Below, piece after piece: positions 22,979 through 31,745 of a stretch of 64,000 bases of DNA. The DNA is from JACKDW01 sp964621785 (GTDB lineage Bacteria; Myxococcota_A; Polyangia; Nannocystales; Nannocystaceae): contig CAZUPD010000012.1 in NCBI GenBank assembly GCA_964621785.1, positions 1 through 64,000 on the forward strand, written 5' to 3'. A model generated the notes under the pieces. That model ran no database searches and was not told where the DNA came from. It saw only the letters and a list, made by a program, of their open reading frames with translations. The first letter of the stretch is position 1. Each line of letters begins with the position of its first letter. A program made the position numbers and the translations under genes.

Positions 22979-24655
22979 TTAGACGCGGTGGTAATCAAAC
23001 GAGGGGCGCTCGGGTTTCCCGTAGAGGCTCAATGCACCCTGGGGGCCGGTCGCGTTGGGACGAATAAAAATCCAGTTTTGCCACGCGGTCAGGCGGGCAA
23101 AGATTTTGCTGTCGGCGTTTTCGACCCCGGGGAAGCGCAGGTTGGCCTCCATCCCGGTCAACGCGTCGGGCGACAGACTGGCCCGTTCTTCGATCGCGAC
23201 CCGGGTGTCGTCGTCCCAGTCGATATCGTCGAGCAGCACCGTGACAAGCCCGGCGTCGTCGGCTTCGCCCGGGTCGAGCAGGCCGCGGCGGCCTTCGAGT
23301 TGTTGCAGCAGGTCGGGCTCGCCGTAGAGGTGGGCGGCGATCCTTGCATATCCATGGGTCATTGGCAGCGCGCCTGCGTTGAACGAGCTCAACCCGATGG
23401 CGACCGGGTTGTCGGGATCGTCGAGCACATAAAAGCGATCGGAGGCCATCGCCAGCTCGAGCAGACAGCCGGCGAACGCGGTCCCGGCATCGCCCATGGC
23501 GAAAAACGACCGACTGGTGAGGTCGATGCGTCGCAGTACGCGTCCCATGAGACCGACAACTTCGCGGGCGAACCAGTGGTCCTTCAACCCGTGGAGGGCT
23601 TCGTCGTGGGCCAGCACCTCGGCCGGATCGCCAACCGCTCGCACCAACACAAGCCCGATCTCGCCGAGGTTGATCCGCAGGTGCAGGAGGGCATCGTCGA
23701 GTTCTCGCATCGCCCGCAACGCCCACACCTGGTCGCCGGCCTTGTGATAGGCCTCGGCCCCGGCGGCCGCAAGCGCGGTGTCTTCGGCAGTCGGTGCTTG
23801 TACAGTCAACTCGGCGAGCCGGGTGTTGTCGTCCCACCGCAGGCTGACATATTTGTAGATACGAGCATTGTCCTCGCAGGTCGGTGACAGCGGCCCGAGC
23901 GTGACCCCGACACGAGTGTCCTGACCTGCCTTTTTCGACATCTCAGCTGCAACCAGGACCGCATGATCGGTGATTTTTTTCTCGAACTTGCTGCGGCGAA
24001 ACACGTCGTCGACCAGGTTCCAGGCCTTGGCCCGTTTGCCGCGGATCCCCTCGGCGGTGGTCGAGAACACATCGGCGCGGTCGCGTCGGACCTTGCGCTT
24101 GTCGACCAGGCGGGTGAGGCCACCGGTGCCCGGCAGCACGCCCAACAGCGGAACCTCGGGCAAGCTGACCGCCGAGTTGCCGTCGTCGATGAGATAAATT
24201 TCGCGGCAGGCCAACGCGAGTTCGTAGCCACCGCCGGCCGTCGTGCCGTTGCAGGCGGCGAGGTAGGCTTGGCTACTCTCGAACTCGGCGGCCTCTAACT
24301 CGCAACGGGTCTCGTTGGTGAACTTGCAAAAGTTGACCTTCCACGCGTGGGTCGAGGTCCCGAGCATGTGGATGTTTGCACCTGCACAGAATACGTTGTC
24401 GGTCCCGGAGCTGATGACCACACACCGGATTTCGGGGTGTTCAAACCGCATGCGGCGAACAATATCTGCGAGCTCCAAGTCGACGCCTAGGTCGTAGCTG
24501 TTGAGCTTGAGCTCGTATCCAGGGCGTAGGCCTCCATCAGGGTCCACGCACATCCACAGGCGCGCGATGACTCCTTCATAGGAGACACGCCAGTGGCGGT
24601 AACGGGACGGGTCGGTCTCAAAGTCGGTCGCCGGCTGCGTCGTCGCTGCTTCCAT
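22979..24655 (-). CDS. boxC: 2,3-epoxybenzoyl-CoA dihydrolase BoxC
   Basis: A 558-residue enzyme of the crotonase (enoyl-CoA hydratase) superfamily that hydrolytically opens the ring of 2,3-epoxybenzoyl-CoA, giving a 3,4-dehydroadipyl-CoA semialdehyde plus formate. It begins with 'DPSRYRHWRVSYEG' as other BoxC proteins do. Two crotonase-like halves are seen; the first has the CoA/oxyanion segments 'FCAGANIHMLG' and 'ACNGTTAGGGYELALACR', the second 'FAMGDAGTAFAGCLLELAMA'. It is the first gene of the boxC-boxB pair. No Shine-Dalgarno precedes ATG 24655; instead a small inverted repeat (CGGTTAAAAACCG, 24657-24669) covers that position, so initiation may be unusual or regulated. Confidence 0.95.
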   Translation of the reverse strand: MEAATTQPATDFETDPSRYRHWRVSYEGVIARLWMCVDPDGGLRPGYELKLNSYDLGVDLELADIVRRMRFEHPEIRCVVISSGTDNVFCAGANIHMLGTSTHAWKVNFCKFTNETRCELEAAEFESSQAYLAACNGTTAGGGYELALACREIYLIDDGNSAVSLPEVPLLGVLPGTGGLTRLVDKRKVRRDRADVFSTTAEGIRGKRAKAWNLVDDVFRRSKFEKKITDHAVLVAAEMSKKAGQDTRVGVTLGPLSPTCEDNARIYKYVSLRWDDNTRLAELTVQAPTAEDTALAAAGAEAYHKAGDQVWALRAMRELDDALLHLRINLGEIGLVLVRAVGDPAEVLAHDEALHGLKDHWFAREVVGLMGRVLRRIDLTSRSFFAMGDAGTAFAGCLLELAMASDRFYVLDDPDNPVAIGLSSFNAGALPMTHGYARIAAHLYGEPDLLQQLEGRRGLLDPGEADDAGLVTVLLDDIDWDDDTRVAIEERASLSPDALTGMEANLRFPGVENADSKIFARLTAWQNWIFIRPNATGPQGALSLYGKPERPSFDYHRV

Positions 24656-25139
24656 CGGTTAAAAACCGTATCAGCACGTCCGCCTTTCGCAGCAGGTGGA
24701 AGCTCTCGCAGTCCCGTGTGGTGTCACACTGTTCGTTGCCTCACTGTGTTGACGCATCCGTACCTGCAAAGACAAGCCACGCGTGGTCTGAGGTTGCCGC
24801 GTCATCTTTAAAAGATGACGACCGAACAACGCGGTCGCCTGTCACCCGGGCCAGGCACGGTCGGTCGCCTCGCACCGCGGTGCACTTGCGGGGTCGGCTC
24901 ACACCGCCACAACACATCTCGGGATCATGCCGTTGTTGCCAAACCCGTGACCCCACTCATGCAACACCACGAATCTCCGCGAAGGCGCGCAATCGAGTTC
25001 GGCCGACCACCGGCGCAAATACGGGGAGGAGTGTGCATCCACACCTCTCGAATGAACCTGTCTTAAAAGTCATAATATCTACACGGCAACCGCGGCCCCA
25101 GCACCACGTCGGTGTTTGTATCCGGGTTACAGTCCCGGT
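24656..25139. other. Divergent intergenic region upstream of boxC and the HAD gene
   Basis: About 480 bases with no supported gene. It must carry the promoters of the box operon (leftward) and of the HAD hydrolase (rightward). Visible elements are the small inverted repeat touching the boxC start and a near-perfect palindrome at 24800-24820. I cannot assign sigma-factor boxes with confidence. Confidence 0.5.
24801..24819. promoter_or_regulatory. boxC: Palindrome upstream of boxC, candidate operator
   Basis: GTCATCTTTAAAAGATGAC is a perfect 9-1-9 palindrome, extended by one more pair on each side (C24800/G24820). It is AT-rich at the centre in a GC-rich gap and lies about 145 bases upstream of boxC in the divergent promoter region. 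This is the form expected for a dimeric repressor site, but no regulator gene is adjacent and its role is inferred from position alone. Confidence 0.45.
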
Positions 25140-25850
25140 GTGTCAGGCAACTCGATCCGAGGACTCCTGTTCGACCTCGACGGCGTGCTGATCGATTCGC
25201 TGCCGTCGATCCACACCTGCATGAACCACGCCCTGCGCTCACTCGGCCACTTGGCGGTCGACCGCGAAACCGTGCGGCCATTGATCGGCCCTCCGCTCCA
25301 CCACAGCGCCGGCGCGCTGCTCGGCACCGACGACCCGGCGGCGATCGACGAGTTCATCACCCGCTACCGCGCCCGCTACGACGTGATTTGTGAACGACAA
25401 TCGCTGCCGACTCCCGCAATGCCCGAGGTCGTCGCCACGCTGCACACCCGCTATCCGCTGGCGGTCGCGACCAGCAAACCACTGCCCTACGCCCGCCGCA
25501 TCCTCGCGGCACTCGGTGTAGATACATTTTTTACCGCAATCTGTGGCCCGATGTTGGAGGCCCGGCGCGAGACCAAGGCCGAGGTGATCGCGGCGGCCAT
25601 GGCTGCGATCGCAGCGGTCACCGACAAGCCGCCCAAAAACCCGCACGGGCTGTGGATGATCGGCGACCGGGCTGTCGATGTCGAAGGTGCGCGACACCAC
25701 GGGATCGCGACGATCGGCGTCACGTCGGGTATGGGCGGCGAGGCGGAACTGAAGGCCGCTGGCGCGCAGTGGTTGATCGAAGACCTTCGCGGGTTGATGC
25801 CGCTGCTCGCCCGCTCCGATTTTGCCAGCCCTTCGCCAGCACCGGGTTGA
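25140..25850 (+). CDS. HAD-superfamily phosphatase (phosphoglycolate phosphatase-like)
   Basis: Cytoplasmic HAD hydrolase of about 236 residues. Motif I is 'LLFDLDGVLIDS' (nucleophile and acid/base Asp), the cap domain covers residues 18-85, motif II is the 'VATSK' Thr-Ser, motif III the Lys in 'RRETKAEV' and motif IV 'WMIGDRAVDVEGAR' in place of the usual GD-x(3-4)-D. It is closest in layout to Gph/PGP-type phosphatases, which remove 2-phosphoglycolate, but beta-phosphoglucomutase- or pyrophosphatase-like substrates cannot be excluded. The GTG at 25140 places motif I near residue 10, as usual for the family; a TTG at 25116 is the alternative. It probably stands alone. Confidence 0.85.
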   Translation: MSGNSIRGLLFDLDGVLIDSLPSIHTCMNHALRSLGHLAVDRETVRPLIGPPLHHSAGALLGTDDPAAIDEFITRYRARYDVICERQSLPTPAMPEVVATLHTRYPLAVATSKPLPYARRILAALGVDTFFTAICGPMLEARRETKAEVIAAAMAAIAAVTDKPPKNPHGLWMIGDRAVDVEGARHHGIATIGVTSGMGGEAELKAAGAQWLIEDLRGLMPLLARSDFASPSPAPG

Positions 25851-25959
25851 CGGGCGCGAAGCAGCTCCGTGGTTCCCATGTATTGACAATCTTCTGTCCG
25901 GAGTCCAAAGCGCCTGCGCAAACCTCCGGCACGAGGCGACACACCAGGCTCCGAGGCTG

Positions 25960-27429
25960 CTACGAACCGAGAGCGTTCGAGACCGTGAAGTGAACCGTGG
26001 TCCCGGTACAGCCGTCGGAGACGACCCAGATTTTGCCGCGGTGGAGGTCGACGATCTTTTTGCAGTTGGCCAGCCCGATCCCAAATCCCTCGTAGGTGTC
26101 GTCGGTGTGCAGGCGTTGAAAGATGTGGAAGATCTTGTCGTGGTACTTCGGATCGATCCCGATCCCGTTGTCTTCGACTTGAAACTCCCAACTGTCCGAC
26201 CTGCGCACGGCTCGAACCGCGATCGCCGGGTCCTCGTCGGGGCGGCGAAACTTGATCGCGTTGGCCAATAGGTTTTGCAGGAGTTGGCGAAACTCGAGCT
26301 CATAGCCGTCGATGCGCGGGAGGTCGGAACACACAACAGTCGCCCCTGTCTCGCAGATACTCGCACGCGAATCCTCGAGCACCTGACGCAACACCTCGGC
26401 GGTCTCAAACGTGGTCACCGCTTTGTTGCGCCCGAGCTTGGAAAACGCCAGCAGGGCCTGGATCAGCACCCGCATCCGCACCGACGCCCCCATAATGGTT
26501 TTGAGCAACCGATGTGCTGTTGCATCTAATTGGTCGCTGTAATCCTCCTGGAGCAGACCGATATAATTGGTAACTGTGCGCAGCGGCTCTTGCAGATCGT
26601 GGGAGGCGATATAGGCAAATTGCTCGAGCTCCTTGTTTTTTTGCGCGAGCTCGTACACTTGGGCGCGGATCAATTCCTCGGCAGCCTTGCGCTCGGTGAT
26701 GTCGATGATCGAGGCGAGCACAAGAATGGCGTCGCCGCTGTTGATCGGATTGAGGCCAATTTCGACGGGAAACTCGGTGCCGTCCTTGCGCCGGGCATAG
26801 AGGTCGCGACCGACCCCCATCGCCCGCGCCCGCGGTTGGGCGTAAAAACTTCGCCGCTGATCGGGGTGCTGGCGGCGAAAACGTTCGGGGATCAGTGTCT
26901 CGAGCGGGCGGCCGACCAACTCGTCGCGGGTATAGCCAAAATAGGCCTCGGCTTGGTTGTTCATCAGGGTGATGGTCCCGGCCCGGTTAATCAGCAGCAT
27001 GGCGTTGGGAGCCGATTCGACGACCAGACGAAAACCCTCTTCGGCCCGCTTGCGCTCGGTGATGTCAATGATCGACGCGAGTACCATCGTGCCCTCGATC
27101 GTCACCACCGGGTTGAGTCCGATCTCGATCGGAAACTCGGTGCCGTCTTTTTTGATCGCAAACAGCTCACGTCCGGCACCCATGGCGCGGACCGACGGGG
27201 ACATAAAAAACGCGGTGCGAAAATCGGGGTGCTCGCCGCGGTAGCGGGACGGCATCAACAGCTCGACCCTCTGCCCGATCAACTCAGAACGTGTATAGCC
27301 AAATAACGCCTCGGTCTGGCTGTTGAGATAGGCGATTTTGCCCTCTTTATTGACGAGGACAATGGCGTTGGGCGTCGATTCGACGATGAGTTGGAACGTC
27401 AGTTCCGACAGGCGACCCGGGGTGGACAT
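25960..27429 (-). CDS. Sensor histidine kinase with two duplicated PAS domains
   Basis: Soluble kinase of about 489 residues. Residues 6-122 and 130-248 are two PAS domains that are clearly internal duplicates. Each has 'ESTPNAIVLVNKEGKI' or 'ESAPNAMLLINRAGTI', a 'FGYTR-E' segment, 'KKDGTEFPIEIGLNP' or 'RKDGTEFPVEIGLNP', and 'LASIIDITERK'. After a short coiled coil comes a phytochrome-type HisKA, 'FAYIASHDLQEPLRTVTNY', and an HATPase with 'QNLLANAIKF', 'DNGIGID' and 'YEGFGIGLANCKKI'. No membrane segment is present, so an internal or diffusible signal is likely. ATG 27429 ('MSTPGRLSE') is preferred. It lies 33 bases downstream of another PAS kinase on the same strand, so the two are probably co-transcribed. 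Confidence 0.88.
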   Translation of the reverse strand: MSTPGRLSELTFQLIVESTPNAIVLVNKEGKIAYLNSQTEALFGYTRSELIGQRVELLMPSRYRGEHPDFRTAFFMSPSVRAMGAGRELFAIKKDGTEFPIEIGLNPVVTIEGTMVLASIIDITERKRAEEGFRLVVESAPNAMLLINRAGTITLMNNQAEAYFGYTRDELVGRPLETLIPERFRRQHPDQRRSFYAQPRARAMGVGRDLYARRKDGTEFPVEIGLNPINSGDAILVLASIIDITERKAAEELIRAQVYELAQKNKELEQFAYIASHDLQEPLRTVTNYIGLLQEDYSDQLDATAHRLLKTIMGASVRMRVLIQALLAFSKLGRNKAVTTFETAEVLRQVLEDSRASICETGATVVCSDLPRIDGYELEFRQLLQNLLANAIKFRRPDEDPAIAVRAVRRSDSWEFQVEDNGIGIDPKYHDKIFHIFQRLHTDDTYEGFGIGLANCKKIVDLHRGKIWVVSDGCTGTTVHFTVSNALGS

Positions 27430-27462
27430 ACAGGCCACTGGAATCTACCACGCCGTGTTCAG

Positions 27463-28551
27463 CTACTGCTCGAACGGCAGGTGGAAATACACTGTCGTCC
27501 CGACACCGGGCTCGGATGTCAGGCGTACCGAACCGCCGTGACGATGCACGATCTTGGCCACCAGCGACAGTCCCATCCCATCGCCACCACCGCGCTCCCC
27601 CGGTTTGTGAAGCCGGCGAAACAGGCGAAATACGCTGGCGTGATGACGCGGGGCAATCCCAATTCCGCGGTCGGCAACCCAGTACTCCGCAGTTTCATCG
27701 GTGTAGCCGACGGTGACCTCGGGTTCTCCATCGCTGTACTTGAGAGCGTTTGCAATGAGGTTGGCAAACACGCGCTCGACCAACATCTTGTCGCCGTACA
27801 GCTGTGGCAGTGGATTGACCTCGACGCAGGCCCTGCGCGCTTCGATCTCACCGGCAAACGTCGACAATACCTTGCGCACGATCGCATCGGTATCGACCTC
27901 GGTCCGGCAAAATCCCTCGGTCGCCAGACGCCCATAAACGGTGAGGCTGCCGATGAGCGAAAGACCCTGATCGGCCAGCGTATCGACCTTGTCGACGCGT
28001 TTGCGCAAACCGGGGTCCATCCCCTCGCTGTGGTCCTCGAGGGCAAAGGCGACCGAATACCGGATCGCCCGCAGTGGTTGCTTGAGATCGTGGGCGATGA
28101 TCTGGATCGCCTCGTCGAGCGCCCGGTTGGCCTCCTGCAGACGCTCCTCGGCCAACTTCTGCCGGGTGATGTCGACGGCCGAGCCAAACAACCTGCGGAT
28201 CGCTCCCCCGGGATCTCGGATCGGCGACAGCGAAGTCCGCCACCAGCGGACACCAGCGGGGAGTGCGAGTTGCTCTCGATACGAGATCTGCTCACCACAT
28301 TGAACACAGCGGTCGTAGTTGGCCTGTACCGCCGCGGCCATGTCGGGCGGCAAAAACTCCTCGAGGCGCTTGCCGACCGCATCGTCGAGGCCCGTGAGGT
28401 CGCGGTGAAGCTGGTTGAGGGCGATGAGTCGATACCCCCCGTCGTCTTCGACATCGAAGACAAATACGGCGGTCGGCAAAGAGTCGCTGATCTGTTCGAT
28501 ATCACGGCCCAGCAGCGGATTGGTTGGCGTCTGTTGATCGGCGTGTGGCAT
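27463..28551 (-). CDS. PAS-domain sensor histidine kinase
   Basis: Cytoplasmic histidine kinase of about 362 residues. A PAS domain spans about residues 20-125 ('DSLPTAVFVFDVEDDGG', 'GSAVDITRQKLAEE'), with a Cys-x-x-Cys pair in 'YDRCVQCGEQI' that might sense redox or bind metal. The HisKA segment is 'IQIIAHDLKQPLRAIRY' and the HATPase shows 'NLIANALKYSDG', 'ADRGIGIAP' and 'GGGDGMGLSLVAKIV'. ATG 28551 is used; GTG 28599 would add 16 residues. No response regulator lies next to this pair of kinases, which is common for orphan two-component genes in myxobacteria. Confidence 0.87.
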   Translation of the reverse strand: MPHADQQTPTNPLLGRDIEQISDSLPTAVFVFDVEDDGGYRLIALNQLHRDLTGLDDAVGKRLEEFLPPDMAAAVQANYDRCVQCGEQISYREQLALPAGVRWWRTSLSPIRDPGGAIRRLFGSAVDITRQKLAEERLQEANRALDEAIQIIAHDLKQPLRAIRYSVAFALEDHSEGMDPGLRKRVDKVDTLADQGLSLIGSLTVYGRLATEGFCRTEVDTDAIVRKVLSTFAGEIEARRACVEVNPLPQLYGDKMLVERVFANLIANALKYSDGEPEVTVGYTDETAEYWVADRGIGIAPRHHASVFRLFRRLHKPGERGGGDGMGLSLVAKIVHRHGGSVRLTSEPGVGTTVYFHLPFEQ

Positions 28552-28675
28552 CGAGAACTCTGAGGATAGCCCCGGGATTTGCGACGCGACAACCGACACG
28601 ATTGCGCGGGCAAACGCACATCATCCACAAACGAGAAACACTTCGCTGTCACGCGGGTTGCCTATCCTTCCCGCC

Positions 28676-29638
28676 ATGTTTGCGCCCTCGAAACGCCCAA
28701 TCACTTCGCTATTCGCCGCAGTGTGGTTCTGCGCCTGCGCGCCCGATGAGGACGAAACCTCCAATGCCGCGACCACGGCCGGCACCCAGGGGCCGACGAC
28801 CGGTTCGACAACCGCGATTATCACGACAACCGAAACCCCGACCGGCGAGACGACCGACACGACACAAACGAGTGGGACCGAGTCTGAGACGACGACAGAG
28901 GGCCCGACCACGGAAGATCCCACCACCGAGGATCCCACCACCGAGGATCCCACCACCGAGGCGCCCACCACCGAGGATCCCACGGATAGCGAAACGGATT
29001 CGACCAGCGAAGGGGAGACCGATACCGAGGGGGAAACCGACACCGAGGGGGACACCGACACCGAGGGGGACACCGATACCGAAGGTGTCGAATGTGGCGG
29101 CATCGTGCTCGCAGAAGTCCTCTACGACCTGCCGATGGGCGACGATACGTGGGAGTGGGTCAAGATTCAAAACCCCTGCGAGGATCCATTTAGCCTCAGC
29201 GGGTTTTCCCTCGCCTGGGCGGGTAACTCGTATGACACCTACTGGGGGATCGACCTCCCGGCGGATGCGACGATCGAACCCGGCGGCTGCTATTTGGTCG
29301 GCGGGCCGATGACCGGTGACAAAAACTACAACCCCGAGTTGGACTATCCGATCGACTTCTTCTTCGATTTGCAAAACTCCGACCCCATGGGTGTGGCCGA
29401 TGCCGTCGCCCTGTTTGATGTCGCCTATGACAGTGTCGATGCCGAGACCGTCCCCTTCGATGCGGTGATCTACGGAATCACGAACGACAACAATCTGATG
29501 GACAACAATGGCGAGACCCCAGATCCCCATGTAGCTCCTGCCCCGGCCGGCGCCTCGATCCGACGTACGAGTCTCGCCGCGACCTGGGAAATCGCAGACA
29601 TGCCGACCCCGAACGGGTGTCCGATGCTTCAGCCGTAA
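28676..29638 (+). CDS. Lipoprotein with acidic Thr/Glu repeats and lamin-tail-like (LTD) domain
   Basis: Predicted surface lipoprotein of about 320 residues. From ATG 28676 a signal peptide ends in 'AVWFCAC', an imperfect lipobox. A long linker follows, with repeats such as T-E-D-P-T (five copies) and D-T-E-G (about seven copies). The C-terminal 180 residues are a globular domain starting 'CGGIVLAEVLYDLPMGDD'. With 'WEWVKIQNPCEDPFSLSGFS' and 'IEPGGCYLVGG' it resembles the lamin-tail domain found on secreted bacterial proteins, where it is thought to act in binding. ttcA starts 10 bases downstream but is functionally unrelated. Confidence 0.8.
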   Translation: MFAPSKRPITSLFAAVWFCACAPDEDETSNAATTAGTQGPTTGSTTAIITTTETPTGETTDTTQTSGTESETTTEGPTTEDPTTEDPTTEDPTTEAPTTEDPTDSETDSTSEGETDTEGETDTEGDTDTEGDTDTEGVECGGIVLAEVLYDLPMGDDTWEWVKIQNPCEDPFSLSGFSLAWAGNSYDTYWGIDLPADATIEPGGCYLVGGPMTGDKNYNPELDYPIDFFFDLQNSDPMGVADAVALFDVAYDSVDAETVPFDAVIYGITNDNNLMDNNGETPDPHVAPAPAGASIRRTSLAATWEIADMPTPNGCPMLQP

Positions 29639-29648
29639 TTGTACACAC

Positions 29649-30452
29649 ATGAATCTCTCCACCGTCGAACGCACGCTGCTACGCGGAATCTCCCGCGCCA
29701 ATCGGCGGTTTGATCTGCTCGAACCCGATGACCGGGTGATGGTGTGTATCTCAGGGGGCAAGGACTCATGGGCCCTGCTCCACCTACTTCGGGACTACCG
29801 CAAGATTCTCCCGTACGACTTCGAGATCGTAGCCGTCAACCTGGATCAGGGGCATCCGGGGTTTCCGGTCGAGGTGTTGCGCGGGCACCTGCAAGCCGAG
29901 GGATTTGCCTACCGCCTGCTCCACCGCGACACCTATTCGGTCGTCACCGAACAAATCCCCGCGGGCAAGGCCTATTGTTCGCTGTGTTCACGCCTGCGAC
30001 GCGGCATCCTCTACCGCACCGCATGCGAGCTCGGGGCGACAAAGATTGCGCTCGGACACCACCGCGAAGACCTTTTAGAGACCCTGTTGCTCAACCAGTT
30101 CTACGCCGGACAACTCAAATCGATGGCACCCAAACTGCGCTCGGACGACGGCCGCAATACGATCATCCGGCCACTTTGTCTGTGTGCTGAGAAAACAATC
30201 GTCGAATACGCCGCGCTCAAACAGTTTCCGATCGTTCCCTGCGACCTGTGTGGGTCCCAGGAAAACCTCAAGCGCGTGCAGATGCGCAAGTTGTTGTCAC
30301 AGCTCGAGGCCCAACACCCGGGCGTGCGCAAAAATCTGTTGGCTGCGCTCGGCAATGTCAAACCATCGCATCTGCTCGACGACCGGCTCGCTACGGGTGA
30401 CCGTATCGAGAGCGAGTTGATCACGCTCGAGCACCTGCGGCGGGTGACCTAG
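29649..30452 (+). CDS. ttcA: tRNA 2-thiocytidine biosynthesis protein TtcA-like
   Basis: A 267-residue PP-loop ATPase of the TtcA/TtuA group, which thiolates cytidine-32 (TtcA) of certain tRNAs using ATP and a [4Fe-4S] cluster. The ATP-binding P-loop is 'MVCISGGKDSWALLHLL'. The cluster Cys pair is 'YCSLCSRLRRG' with a third Cys in 'VPCDLCGSQENLKR'. 'LGHHREDLLETLLLN' is the conserved His-Asp segment and 'MAPKLRSDDG' the TtcA signature. The length is a little under that of E. coli TtcA. The ATG lies 10 bases after the lipoprotein stop. Confidence 0.93.
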   Translation: MNLSTVERTLLRGISRANRRFDLLEPDDRVMVCISGGKDSWALLHLLRDYRKILPYDFEIVAVNLDQGHPGFPVEVLRGHLQAEGFAYRLLHRDTYSVVTEQIPAGKAYCSLCSRLRRGILYRTACELGATKIALGHHREDLLETLLLNQFYAGQLKSMAPKLRSDDGRNTIIRPLCLCAEKTIVEYAALKQFPIVPCDLCGSQENLKRVQMRKLLSQLEAQHPGVRKNLLAALGNVKPSHLLDDRLATGDRIESELITLEHLRRVT

Positions 30453-30463
30453 ATGGCGATATT

Positions 30464-30535
30464 TGTATCTGCAAATGCACCTCGCTACGACAACATCCGT
30501 CCGTCCGACCGACCAACGCCATGATTGTACCTGCA
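30464..30535. repeat. Cluster of three dispersed palindromes (TGYANNTRCA)
   Basis: The short gap after ttcA holds TGTATCTGCA (30464-30473), an overlapping TGCAAATGCA (30470-30479), and TGTACCTGCA (30526-30535). It is the densest cluster of the window-wide motif. Both flanking genes end here (convergent), so the sites are not in a promoter. Confidence 0.8.
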
Positions 30536-30597
30536 ATGTTTTTGCTTCCGCACGGTGACCCGTCCGCGTCCCGTTGATGCTCGGCAATCGCCGCCGT

Positions 30598-31650
30598 TCA
30601 GGCCTGTGGATCGACGACGACCTTCATCACCTCGCCCGCGCGTGCGACCGCCTCGGCGACATCTGCGAGCCCGTAGGTCGCTTCGATCATGTTCTCGACC
30701 GCCAAGTCGCCCCCCGCGAGCAGAGTCATCGCCGCGGCAAATGGTCCACAGCGCGACCCGACCAAACGCACTTCATCGACCACGGCACGGGTGAGATCAA
30801 ATCCCTCGGGTGGGAGACCGCAGGTGGTTTTGAGGACGATAGCCCCACGCGGGCGCACGAGCTGTTGCGCCGCCGCCAACCCCTCGGCACTCCCGGTTGC
30901 TTCGACCACGACATCGGCGCCAAATCCCTCGGTCAACTCATCGATCTTGGCGCGCGCATACCCGGTGTCGCCGGCAAAGACCGTTGTATGTAAAACGTCG
31001 CCGACGCCGAGTTGTTGACAAACCGCGAGCCGACCCGAATTGCGCCCGATGGCGATGACCTGGGCGCCACGGCGATGGGCGACAGCGGCGATCAAACTCC
31101 CGAGTCGACCGCAACCGAGCACGGCGACGACATCACCCGGCCCGACCGGCACCTGTTCAAACGCCTGGATCGCGGCGGCCAAAGGTTCGCAAAACACGGC
31201 CCGGCGATCGTCGACCGTCTCGGGGACGGCAAACAGATTGGCCGCGGGCACGGCGAGTGTTTCGGCAAATGCCCCGGCAGCTTCGACGATCCCGGTGACG
31301 TCGCGCCGCATACAGTGGTGAGGATGTCCGATTCGACAGGCGCGACAGGGCGTGGTCGAACCGCGCGACACACAGGTGTTGTTGATGTCCGCACACACGC
31401 GGCGGCCGAGCCAGGCTCGATGTGCGTCACTGCCGACCTCGACGACGGTCCCGACAAACTCATGCCCGGGAGTCAACGGCAAGGCTGCGGGCAACGTCCC
31501 CGCAACAAGGGCCCGGTCGGTGCCACAAACCCCGACCAAGTCGACGCGCACACGCACCTGCCAATCGGCGAGCTCCGGCTGCGGGCACACGACGAGTTCG
31601 AGGTTGTGCGGTGCGGTCAACCGGGCACATCGAATCTCGGGCTGCGACAC
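30598..31650 (-). CDS. Zinc-type medium-chain alcohol/polyol dehydrogenase (MDR)
   Basis: Cytoplasmic dehydrogenase of about 350 residues. The catalytic zinc region shows 'VGVCGTDRALVAG' and 'LTPGHEFVGTVVEVG'. The structural-zinc lobe is partly kept, with Cys in 'NTCVSRGSTTPCRACRIGHPHHC'. The Rossmann fold is 'VVAVLGCGRLGSLIAAVA'. The pattern resembles threonine/sorbitol-dehydrogenase or glucose-dehydrogenase-like MDR enzymes; substrate unknown. GTG 31650 starts 'MSQPEIRCARLTAPHNLELV', a standard MDR beginning. ATG 31737 would leave only 8 bases to the divergent gene and adds an unlikely N-terminus. Confidence 0.88.
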   Translation of the reverse strand: MSQPEIRCARLTAPHNLELVVCPQPELADWQVRVRVDLVGVCGTDRALVAGTLPAALPLTPGHEFVGTVVEVGSDAHRAWLGRRVCADINNTCVSRGSTTPCRACRIGHPHHCMRRDVTGIVEAAGAFAETLAVPAANLFAVPETVDDRRAVFCEPLAAAIQAFEQVPVGPGDVVAVLGCGRLGSLIAAVAHRRGAQVIAIGRNSGRLAVCQQLGVGDVLHTTVFAGDTGYARAKIDELTEGFGADVVVEATGSAEGLAAAQQLVRPRGAIVLKTTCGLPPEGFDLTRAVVDEVRLVGSRCGPFAAAMTLLAGGDLAVENMIEATYGLADVAEAVARAGEVMKVVVDPQA

Positions 31651-31745
31651 GCCGCGACTGTGGCACTGCGCTGCGAATTCGGTCAAGTCGAGGGCCAAGA
31701 AGCTTTGTACGACCCACCGAAGCCGCCCGTTGTACATTGGCGACC

